64,000 nucleotides of DNA. It comes from Siphonodentalium dalli. Lineage: Eukaryota > Mollusca > Scaphopoda > Gadilida > Siphonodentaliidae. The DNA is taken from positions 54,261,762 through 54,325,761 of the forward strand of contig CP136061.1 in assembly GCA_032622095.1 (NCBI GenBank), read 5' to 3'. The translations under genes and the position numbers were made by a program. Each line of letters starts with the position of its first letter. Positions within the stretch are counted from its first letter, which is position 1. Positions 23,110 through 33,009 of this stretch are shown here, in pieces. The notes beneath the pieces were generated by a model. That model ran no database searches, had not been told where the DNA came from, and worked only from the letters and a program-made list of their open reading frames with translations.

Positions 23110-23612
23110 TGGAGGTAGGTTTGATGGGGAAATATTTGCCAAAAAACACACTGCATCCATTATCAGGCTTATGAACCCAAGGCCTCAGTTTATCTGAAAT
23201 CATTACACTCCGTGAGTAACTAAATGTAAACATTTTTCATTACATATTTTAGTTTTTGATAGCCATTTGCAGAACTATTTTTTATCGTTTGATGGACCAA
23301 ACAACATACAACAACATAAATATTATTCAACCACATTTGCAATAATCTGGCAGGCATAAACACTCAATACTGATTCATTTTTTCAGACGTTATTTTGTTT
23401 TACGGTGATTTTCCTTCCAAAAAAATAGTTCTGCAAATGGCTCCCAAAAAACTAAAATATCCAATGAAAAATGTTTGATTTATTTTCTCACGGACAGTTA
23501 TTATTTCAGATGGTAGACTGAGCGCATAGTCCAGTTGGGTTCATAAGCTAGATAGTATGTTTTATGCAAATATTTCCTGTCAAACTCTTATCGATTTACC
23601 TCAAAAAGGTTG
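23110..23612. mobile_element. Fold-back element with long imperfect arms
   Basis: The left arm (aggtttgatggggaaat ... ggcttatgaaccc ... ttgcagaactatttttt) is mirrored by the right arm (aaaaaatagttctgcaa ... ttgggttcataagct ... aaatatttcctgtcaaa). The arms are each about 190 bp with indels and the centre about 110 bp. Confidence 0.65.
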
Positions 23613-23639
23613 TTTCTATTTTTTTAAACCACTTTTTTT

Positions 23640-24166
23640 TAAAAGTGGATTATCTCTTTGTAAACATGTATTATATAGTTACTGGGGTATAAAATATTAG
23701 ATCTGAGTCGAAGACTCCTGTCCGGAAATGCTTCTATCGATTAATATTGATTTGATTTAGAATATTTTCTGGTCTAAAAAGGTGTGGTTGTTTTGCTAAC
23801 GAACAATAGTAGTTACTGTTAACAGAGACCAGAAATTTTATTGCGTAATTTTGTCACAAATAGACGTTAATTATACCCATTATCGCTTATAACTATGGAA
23901 TAAAACAATACAACCGATCAATCTAGGACATTTGACGTTCGGTACTTAGCCATAGGAACAGCCGAATGCTCTCTATCGCTATATGGTATCACCTGAATGA
24001 TCTGTTCTAAAAATAGACAAATAAACGGGCCCAATAAAATATTCGAAATAAAATCAATATTAATTGATAGAAGCCTTTCGAACAGGGGTCTTCAGTTCAT
24101 ATTGATTATTTTATACCCACGCAACTATTTAAAATTTGTTATTTAAAGAGATAATCCATCTTTAAT
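23640..24166. mobile_element. Second fold-back element directly adjacent
   Basis: Ends aaagtggattatctcttt and aaagagataatccatcttt are inverted. The arms continue through 'gggtataaaat' and 'gaagactcctgtccgg' to 'tatcgattaatattgat', matched by the right arm (atcaatattaattgata, gacccctgttcg). Arms about 125 bp, total about 525 bp. Confidence 0.65.
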
Positions 24167-25241
24167 AATTAGAACATCTCTCATATTGCGACTGGAACAG
24201 GTATTGTTATAGAACTATATTATACTTTGATTATAGAAGATAATAATTTATAGTTCGGAGTTTTTTTAAATTCACAAAGGAACAAGTGTCAACAAATAAT
24301 TATATTCCGTGTGTTTGTTTAATTTCATAAAGTTCTCGGTCAGAACATCGAAAAGTTCCCATGTATTGAACAGGTGGAATATGATCTCTACAGGTGGAGC
24401 CAGAGTAGAGATTCAATGTACGGTCTGCATCCATATTGAAACATATCGAATATTAAGTCAACAAACATGCTCAATTAATATTGACAATTCATTTTCTCTG
24501 GCTCCATCCCAATACTCAGTTTTATTTCATATATTTGTCTTTTGAAGCCAAAAGTGGTTTATCTGGAAAGACCGGATTGGATTGCAAACATCCGATAGAT
24601 TACCATAATTCAGACGGTATTTGGTTAGTCTGGCTCTCAACCCGCTATATGATGATTTTGAATGTTTTCTGATAATTGGTATGGTATAATGACATGTATC
24701 CTGATATCTCGGTAACTTGGACATAACTGAATACAGAGACGTGACCAAATCTAAGCTTAGTTAACTGGTCCTGCCATGATGCTTGTGGTGTCCTGATAAA
24801 TTGGTTATGACAGCAGCATGGAAGGTGATTCTGTTAACCCTTTCTTTACCAAATAAATTCTCCCATCTGTTATAAAAAATATATATTGGAGTAGTCTATA
24901 ATTCATTTGGAGAGAATTTAAGAAAATATGATCAGACAACACACAAACAGATAAAACCAGTGCCGATAAACTCTTATGCATTGGTGTGAAATGTTTGGCC
25001 ATTTGTTGAACTTGTTACCTGAACATTTCCAAATTGAACTACTCGTCAATGAGTAGTAAGAGTTGGTCAATCTTTAACGTATTATCTGAGCATTTCCTAT
25101 GGGAACTATCTACAAGCATTTGAATAGCCATAAAGCTCATATATAGTTTCTAATACCTATGGACATATTTCATGCAGATAATGAATAAAATAAAAAGCTC
25201 AAATTGGTTTTAAAAAGTCAATATTGACACACCTTATTCAT
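24167..25241. other. Intergenic with one family H repeat
   Basis: 24834-25030 matches the dispersed family H (ttaaccctttctttacc, attctccca, ttgttgaacttgttacctgaac). Frames at 24309-24545 and 24481-24672 show no recognisable domain. Confidence 0.4.
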
Positions 25242-25245
25242 TTAA

Positions 25246-26291
25246 AGTGATGTGAAATACTTCACTGATGTGTTCCAAACGGAACAGCAAATAATCATCC
25301 CAAAATAAGTTATTTTCATAAATTTTATATCCAAACAGTCAGAAAACACCATCTTTGTTTTAACCCTTTGAGTGCCAGGTCCGAATTTTGTATCAACCCA
25401 TATACCCTGTGCCAATGCATTCTCTTATATATGCGAGTCGACCATAGGTCGCCTCGCATATATAAGAGAATGCATTGGCCTAACAATTTTTCATCATTTG
25501 TTATTATTTTTTACAATTTGTTTTACAATTTTAATAATGTTTTCTTATATTCTTTAACAGACTTATTTTGTAGGTTTAGTGCCAGGGAATCTCACGTTTT
25601 TCATGGACATCAAAATTATTACTTTGAATACTTGGTGATAGTTTTTAGTTATAACATGCCCCTAAGGTTTTATCCAGTTTGTTTTTAAATTCGCTATAGC
25701 ATGCTTAAGCATACCCACAAATTCAACCAAAAAAATCATCTTTAATTTAGGGCCGATTTTACAGGGTTAAACTGAGAGGGTTAAACGAATAAACACAGTT
25801 ATATCATTGGCACAATCATTGCTGTAATGTTTATGCCAAATAAAGTGTCTCTAATAAAGTAGTAAATATTTAACTGTGTGCCTAGTTCAACCAATGTGTT
25901 CTCCGAAATGGTATAGTCAAAGTGTTTGGAAATTTCGACAATCTTAGTTCATTGTTACATTCAATGGCATATAGCAAATTTTGGTATGTACCCATGGATT
26001 GTAAATTAGTTCAGGGAATATGTTTTCTAATTTGTAGGTAATGTTCCCTGGTATTAAAGTAAGTAATGTAACAATTATAATTGGTAAAGTAACCAGAAGT
26101 AACCACAGGTTCTAAGTTTCTAAATTTGTACTTCTGAAATGTAACCGGTGTACCCGACGTGACAACAGGGTACAAATGTTCTGAAATTTTTGCTGCATAC
26201 CAAAATTAGACGTACAGATCTATCCAATGGGGATAGTGTTTTGATATTAACTGATTTGTTTTATTCAATGAAATGAGTCCACAATATGCCT
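25246..26291. mobile_element. TTAA MITE (AGTGATGTG type) interrupted by a second TTAA MITE
   Basis: TTAA at 25242-25245 is followed by AGTGATGTGAAATACTTC. The other end reads gtccacaatatgcct then TTAA at 26292-26295, matching 57901-58247. The body is split by the element at 25364-25780. The right half shares 'gtatagtcaaagtg...tttcgacaat' with 58140-58185. It is longer than its relatives even without the insert, so other insertions are likely. Confidence 0.55.
25364..25780. mobile_element. TTAA MITE with CCAATGCATTCTC hairpin, nested insertion
   Basis: TTAA at 25360-25363 and 25781-25784. The ends CCCTTTGAGTGCC and actgagaggg are imperfect inverses. One complete 70-bp hairpin of the shared core lies at 25409-25481; the second has been lost. 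Confidence 0.6.
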
Positions 26292-26399
26292 TTAAATTTA
26301 AACGGTTTTAAACCCACACATATATCTTTTGCTAATATATGGTACAGCATGTGACTTCACCCTTTCTTTAATAAATACTCATTGACTCGTAGTTCCCTT

Positions 26400-26620
26400 A
26401 GGAAATGTTTGGATAATAAGTTCAACAAATAGGTCGTTTGTTGAACGTATTATCTGAACATTTCCCACCAATGAAGAGGAATCCCTCTGCTCTTCTATTA
26501 ATATATATTCGTCTGTCTGCAGTCGGCTCTTTTTCATGAACATCCCTCCAATGAATAATAGACCATTCAAATGTATACTTTTATAACTGAGTGGGAGAAT
26601 CCATTTATTATATAAATGGT
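26400..26620. repeat. Family H repeat with palindromic end
   Basis: The segment 26400-26466 is an inverted pair (ggaaatgtttggataataag ... its inverse) and is followed by 'caatgaataatagaccattc' phrases shared with 38064-38260 and 41775-41840. Confidence 0.5.
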
Positions 26621-26699
26621 TAAAGCAACATAAAATCCTCAAGTCGTAAAGTAAACTTAGTAATTTCACTCTTTTGTCTTGTCCATGGATCGTCTTCAC

Positions 26700-27730
26700 C
26701 AGAACCATAAGACCGAATCGGTTCATATTTGGTGTGGATGTTCCCAAGGTGACTCACATTCAGATTTGTTCAAATGAGGTCACCAGATCAAATAGTTGTG
26801 AATCCAGGGCCATAACTCTTGCCCTCCAGAGTAATTCTTAAAACAACTTCTTCTCAAGAACCATCAGGCCGATTTATCTTATATTTCCTATGGAGGGGTC
26901 TTGTGTGCCAATGATTAATATTTGTTCAAATGTGACCCGCCATATCAAATCCAGTCGTAAGTCGGGATTTTTTTTTACCCTGTGCCATTGCATTCTCTTA
27001 TATATGCGAGTCGACCATAAGAGAATGCATTGGCCTAACAATTTTTTACAATTTTAATAATTTGTTCTTGTATTCTTTAACAATTTTATAATTTCACCCA
27101 TACAGAGCCCCAGATAAACATGAGCAGACGACACTCTTCTATGTGCTTCTATATATGTGTGGGGCTCCCTGCAGGGTAAAGGATGTTTTTTTATTTTATG
27201 TCCTAAAAATTGTAAAAAACATTTATTTAAAAAACATGAAAAAAATTGTTAAGCCAATATGGTCGACTCGCATATATAAGAGAATGCATTGGCACAGGGT
27301 AAAAAAATCCCGACTTCCGACTGGATTTGATATGGCGGGTCACAAATGGGGTGGCTGGGTCAAATACATACAAAGTGAGGGCCATAACTCCTTCCCTCCA
27401 TAGTAATTCTTAAACGTCTTGTACCTTGGAGACTTGGATTCAAATTTGTTCAAATGGGGTTGTCAGGTCAAAATATGGGCAGAGCCAAGGACATTACTCT
27501 TTCCCCAACAGTAATTATTAAAACACTTCTTGGAGATAAGAAACATCAGGCAGATTTAGCTTATATTTGGTATGGAAGTTCCTTGTGTGACTGGGATTCA
27601 AATTTGTTCAAATGGGGTCACCGGGTCAAACATGGGCATAGCCAGGGACATAACTCTTTCCCCTGATAGTAATTCTTAAGAACAACTTCTTCTCAAGCAT
27701 CGAGGTCTTAAGGACTTCAAATTTTGATCT
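26700..27730 (-). repeat. Pearl-like tandem repeat, about 150-bp monomers, split by a MITE
   Basis: Monomers share 'gggccataactc', 'agtaattcttaa' and 'ttcaaatttgttcaaatgggg'. Copies lie at about 26765-26931 and 27347-27730. The element at 26932-27343 interrupts one monomer, and the neighbouring monomers show the empty target site. Orientation is a guess. Confidence 0.6.
26932..27343. mobile_element. MITE with 55-bp TIRs and AAAT target duplication
   Basis: The ends GTGACCCGCCATATC and its inverse run about 55 bp with few mismatches. The 4-bp duplication AAAT lies at 26928-26931 and 27344-27347. The empty site ttcaaatggggt is visible in sister monomers at about 27436 and 27608, which fixes the boundaries. 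The interior contains the CCAATGCATTCTCTTATA hairpin core, here partly deleted, otherwise found in TTAA-type MITEs. Confidence 0.75.
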
Positions 27731-27735
27731 TTTAA

Positions 27736-27873
27736 AGACATATTATGGACTTGTTCTGGTACGTTAAACTGTTAAGTTAGTATTCATACACTATGCCAAC
27801 TGGAAGAATGTAGCATTGTACTACATCGCCGAAAATCTCAAACAAATCTACCATACCACTCCATAGAAAACAT
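27736..27873. mobile_element. Truncated TTAA MITE (AGACATATTATGG end)
   Basis: TTAA at 27732-27735 then agacatattatggacttgttc, matching 18119 and the right end of 57901-58247. It is cut off at 'ccatagaaaacat' by the pearl-like P2 sequence starting near 27876. Confidence 0.6.
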
Positions 27874-27875
27874 CA

Positions 27876-28190
27876 CTGTAGCTCAACTTGGAAAGGGAAT
27901 AATTTCATGTGTTACAGTCAATGGAGTGATCAGGAATGTGGAAAGTTGAAAGGCCTAGTTATGAAAAGAGTAAAATCCAAGATGGCCACTGGCAGCTATG
28001 TTTTTTTGCCGAATGACCCCAAAAAGACTTGTTCCCATTTACATGTCACTGTTAACATCCATTACAAATTTCATGATGATCCGACAAAAGATACGACCTG
28101 TACCCTATGTGAAAGGATTTAGTCATGTAAAGAGTAAAATACAAGATGGCTGCTGGTGGCCATTTTTTGGGGGCGAATGAACTCAAAACA
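27876..28190 (-). mobile_element. Pearl-like P2 element, two monomers, inverted
   Basis: It starts with the inverse of the P2 3' end (tagctcaacttggaaaggg) and continues with 'aagatggccactggcagc' and 'aagatggctgctggtggcc' monomers. It ends abruptly next to the acaagaggtgtgcactc element. Confidence 0.6.
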
Positions 28191-28686
28191 AGAGGTGTGC
28201 ACTCGAGTGCTAGCATACCCCCACCGTGGCAAATTAAACCTGCATTATCCGTAAACCCAACAAAAAAGATTTAACTTTAAAGAAAAATTTGGATTAATAA
28301 TTTTGATATTGGTTCATATTTGTTCGAATGATTGCAGAAACCCCAAAAAAGGGTAGAAAATGAAATGCAACCTTAACATCTAAGATGGCTTTTGTCGAGT
28401 GTGATAGCATCCAAAAAAAAGGAAGTTTCAAATATCTACGATCAAAACTGTAGGAGGAGTTGATTACACCATGAAGGTAACCTCACACAGAAAAACAGAA
28501 AATTATTTTTTTTAAATTCAAAGTTGAAAGGCCCATAACTTTGGGAAAAATCATTGGATCAAACTCAAATTCGAACTTGACCTGTATTTTGATATGAACG
28601 ACCCACAAAAAAAAACAGAATTTCCAATTAAACAATCCAAACTTGAGTTATCATCTGGAAACCAAAGAAGAAAAAAAAAATTCTAA
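28191..28686 (+). mobile_element. Pearl-like P3 element, left part
   Basis: It opens with acaagaggtgtgcactcg and gtgctagcatacccccac, then diverged monomers with 'cataactttgggaaaaatc' and 'caaactcaaattcgaactt'. It is interrupted by the long-TIR element at 28687-31255 and resumes at 31256. Confidence 0.6.
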
Positions 28687-31255
28687 TAGTCCAGGCACAT
28701 AAGGTTTCACTAGTGTAAAAAATCGGGGAAAACTGATTTTTTCAGGGATCAATAAGAACATGTTTATGAACAACGTGTCAAAAGTCCCCTAAAATCCGAG
28801 TTGAGCTTTTTGAGATATCTTGATTTTTCGGAATGGTTCAAATTCTGAAGCATCTCCATCAGGCCATATGGGAATGCAGTCATGTGTAGATCAATTAATT
28901 CCAAATTCATCATACATTGACATACATACAAACAATGCTTAGCCGTGAACCATATAAGTTGAATTGAAGTCCCAAAATGGCCGCCAAAATGGCCAAAATA
29001 GAATGAAATTTACATTTTATGCATAATTGAATAGCTAGTCCCATAAGAGTGACAACACGCTCGAAATATGTGAGGAAGAATGATTGCAGAGAATAAGAGA
29101 AACATTTTATCGGGTATGTGCGAATTATCTCTAATATATATCGCGAGAGATATAGCGAAAAGCAAGGTCTCATAAAATGGTTAAATCTGGACTTTTTGAC
29201 CGCAAAGAAACGGGAGAATAAGGCACATTTTTCTGCACTATTGATCTTGAATCGTGTGATATATATGTACACTACACTGTAAAATGAAATTTAATAGCGA
29301 AGAATTGATTCTGTGACCTTTCATAGAAGCCGAAATATATGTGCTCATAGCAGTATCACTAATGTGACCGGTCATCGTTTCTTTTGATATATACACCATC
29401 AAACCTTTCGAAATACACTGCTATAGAGCAGTATGAGAGATATTCATAGAGTAATGGGTGAATTGTGTAGATTATATTCTCCGTGTCTTAAAATATTAGT
29501 AATTTTTGCCTAAGAATAAGTAATAAAACACGAATATTTCGCTGTTATCACAAGAATGCATGGTGGTATACTATGAAAGCAATTTATCAAAACACAAAGG
29601 AGTACCATATACTTTCTTTAAAAAAATCTAAACTTGACCAAAATTGCCCACATACTCTGTGACAGAGACTGTCTTTACACCTGGAAATAATATTTGGTTA
29701 TATTCACCAAGGTCACATATACGCGAAGGGTACTATGTTTTCTGCAACCGCATTACCATGTGTATCCCTTCTCCCTAATGTTACACATATCTGCTGAACT
29801 AACAACCATAACTAGCAACATTGAGTCAATGTTCAACGCTGAAATAACAGCTTTAAACGATGATCACCTGATATTTTGCACATGTTCATGGGTGGTTTTG
29901 GCAAGATATTTTCAAACAACAAAATACGGAAAACTAATATTGTACATTGCGTAATAGCATATTCCAGTTACAAGTTGCCGACTGAAGTAAGTTGAACAAA
30001 TTGTTTACTAAGAGACCGGTTTGGAAGCAGCACGAAAATTAGTCGTATATCAAATGTACGATGTGCTGTCTATTTGATCAGGTGTGATGCAGTGCTAATC
30101 TTTTGAAGAGGTGGCGGTTTTCTTTGCAATATAATAAGAATTGCAACATACGTGTGTGGTTTATTATCATGTACAGTGATGAACAATCCGGAAATGTAAC
30201 TACTATTTATACCGCAAGGATATGCACTTAAGTTTCTGCGTTCCATTCAATAATTTATCATCACGCCGAACGAAACTACCATACACTGTGTGGCGAAACA
30301 TTACTTCGTATGTTGCATGCCCGAAATTATTATTATTGGCCCCGACTGTAAACAGAAAACCCGAAATTTTAAAGACGTAATTCATTGGGTTTGACCTGCG
30401 TTGCAATGGCCGATAAATCCTCCACATGGGCTTGTTTTAATGAACTGTGTACCTTTAAAGATATTTAACAACAGACTTGTATATTGTGAATACGTATTTT
30501 ACCTACTAGGTGGTTATATAATAAGTTGCCATCATTTCGGCTTAGCTTGGTGGTTGCGGCCATTTTGACAGCCATTTCATGACCGCGTTTGTAGTATTCT
30601 GATCGTGTCACTATATTCGCTCTCGTACTCATATTTCACATATACTGGTATAACTTAGTAATGCATATAACTAGCTTAGACAAAATAGAATATCAAAATA
30701 CGACCAGATCGTTGACAACCAGTTTCGGGGGTAGGGTTATGTTTTTACAAGTTTTGACAACTTATGATGTGCGTACTCGCTAGTTCTGCCTATTATAGCG
30801 ACGGGGTGGTGTCTGTGCAGTTTTTAAAATAGATAGCTTGCGCCTATGTTTTGAGAAGCCTGAGAAATCCGACATCGAATACATCAGTTTGTCTTCAAAA
30901 TCGTCAGTATTTTGGCTCAGTGTTTTATTTCATATCTATATATGCGAAATTCATTCGATATTTCCCTTTGAATGGGTGTCGTTGGTTCGAGAATTGTATA
31001 TCGAACAATATTGAGTGCTTTTTGTATACGTTTCGGCTGAAAAATTGTTACAACATCCAATTATTTCCATCATTGTGAAAAATATTGTTTTGTTTAATTA
31101 TATGGAAAAAATGATGTAACTCAAAGCTCAAATCGGATTTTAGGGGACTTTTCGTGACGCGTCCGCGATGTTATGGCCAAAATAATAAAAAAAAATCAGC
31201 TTTCCCCGATTTATTTCCTTACTTTTCCACTTCCATGTCTAATGTGCCTGGACTA
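28687..31255. mobile_element. 2.57-kb element with long TIRs inside pearl-like P3
   Basis: Ends TAGTCCAGGCACAT and ATGTGCCTGGACTA are perfect inverses. Similarity continues inward for about 145 bp (aaaatcggggaaaactga; cctaaaatccgagttgagc) with indels. No target duplication longer than the terminal TA is clear. Open frames inside (28910-29272 minus, 29694-29954 plus, 30203-30427 minus, 30851-31078 plus) show no transposase domain that I know. It may be a non-autonomous DNA transposon. Confidence 0.6.
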
Positions 31256-31740
31256 TAAGTTGAAAAGCCCATAACTCTGAGAAAACTCATCGGATCAAAC
31301 TCAAATTCGAACTTGATCTGTATTTTGATATCATTGACTCACACAAAAACGGAATTTTCAATTGAACAGTCCAAACTTTAGTTATCATCCGGAAAAGTCC
31401 ATTACTCTAGAAAAAATCATCGGATCAAACTCAAATTCGAACTCAACATGTATCTTGATATGACTGATCTACAAAAAAACGGTATTTGCAAATAAATTAT
31501 CCAAACTTGAGATATCATCCGGAAACCGAAAAAGTGAGAAATTTTCTAAGTCGAAAATTAGGCGTAACTTTAAAACAAAAAGTCGGACCGAATCGCAATT
31601 AGCATCATGCATTATTGAGTTATGAGGTCGGACAGACGGACGGACACACGGAGGGAGAAAGAGTGACGGACAGACGCAGTCAATCCAGTATACCCCCCAT
31701 TTTCTTCGAAAGTGGCAGGGGGGAGTCTGCAAAAAAATTC
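31256..31740 (+). mobile_element. Pearl-like P3 element, right part
   Basis: Two more monomers ('cccataactctgagaaaa', 'tccattactctagaaaaaa') lead to an inverted microsatellite (gacagacggacggacac) and a closing 'agtataccccccattttc' segment. The 125-codon minus frame here is repeat read-through. Confidence 0.6.
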
Positions 31741-31984
31741 CGTATATAGGGCCGGGGTGGGTGGGTGGTCCAGATGCCGAAAAAATCGTGCTTGTAATTT
31801 TTTTCCAAAATGGTTTTATTTCAAACAATTTACAAGTGCTGACCATGTAATGTTGTTTGTAAGCATGTTAGTACCATGCTTGTTGGTATAGGGCTATATA
31901 TGCAGCTATAGTGACTCTTTAGCCTCAGATTTATCAACATTCTGGATTTCACAGGATCCCGGCCCACTTCACAGTGGACCACCG

Positions 31985-32415
31985 TAATAGCGTTCAGGAA
32001 ACTTAACCCATGGTTGAGTTATAATAATGCAAAACGTGTTTACGGATGGAACAAGGCCGGTAACTCTGGTATGCATTGATATGCAGTAATATTTGCATAC
32101 ATCCTTCCCCTATCATTCTGGTCTATCACCATACCAAACCACATCAAAATTCGACAACCGACACTTAACTTATATTGCAAAAACTTTGTACGGACTGAAT
32201 TTCATAAAGTCGAACAGGGCCCATAACTCTGGTAGGCATTGATGGTCACAACCCGTGATATTATGCATATTCGTTCCCCATTTCTGGTCTGTCACCATGC
32301 CATAGGTCATCAAAATATGACAACCGACTCTTGAGTTATAATGCAAAATGTTTGTACGGACTGACGCACGGACAGCTCGAGACGTCAACTATATACCCGC
32401 CGACTAATATCGGGG
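31985..32415 (-). mobile_element. Pearl-like element with two 180-bp monomers
   Basis: Two monomers share 'taactctggtatgcattgat'-type phrases (32058, 32228), 'ctatcaccataccaaaccac'/'ctgtcaccatgccatagg', and 'caaccgac'. It ends with 'gtacggactgacgcacgg' and a 'tatacccgccgac...gggggtata' hairpin. Confidence 0.55.
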
Positions 32416-32429
32416 GTATAATAACCATA

Positions 32430-33009
32430 TATCTAGGACTCTAGGTGTATACCTAACCAAAACAATTCCCCTCCCCCACCCTACACCGGTGGATAAGACT
32501 AAAGAGTTCTTTGGTCATGCACAAATAATTGTGGAACCCCTGACCTGTTTACCACTATTTACACTGGCCCGTGTGCTCTGTCAGACACAACACACTCGAT
32601 ATATTAAGGCTATATAATGGGGTCTAGGGCGATTTGTGACATATAGTGTACCTACACAATGCTTTATTATTGTCGTTAGATACTGAAAACAGTTTATTTT
32701 TCGTTTTTCTGATCTGTCTTTACCAATTAAGCATGTTATTGCTTGAGTCTTAATGGTACACAGCAAGAGTTTGCACCAAAAAAAATGATAGTGGAATGGG
32801 ATTGTAAGGCACACAGTTATTGAAGAACGGCTAAAAAAAAACTCTGAAATTTTGATAAAAACATGAGAAAGGGGGGTGGGTCCCCAAAATTTTGGAGGAA
32901 AAACATATTTTATTTGCACAAATGGGGTGGTGGGTCCCTCGGGTCGGAAAAAACTTTTTGGGCCCTATATGTGCAATTTTTTTCCAGACCTGAAAGTGGG
33001 GGTATAATG
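32430..33009. other. Intergenic, nothing recognised
   Basis: G-rich phrases (ggggggtgggtccccaaaa, 32873-32891; ggggtggtgggtccctcggg, 32924-32943) form a loose direct pair. No gene is visible; the 112-codon minus frame (32581-32919) has no recognisable domain. Confidence 0.35.

Noticed and set aside
28910-29272. 120-codon minus-strand frame in the 2.57-kb element
   Set aside because: Hydrophobic, low-complexity composition and no transposase motif; kept only as part of the element description.
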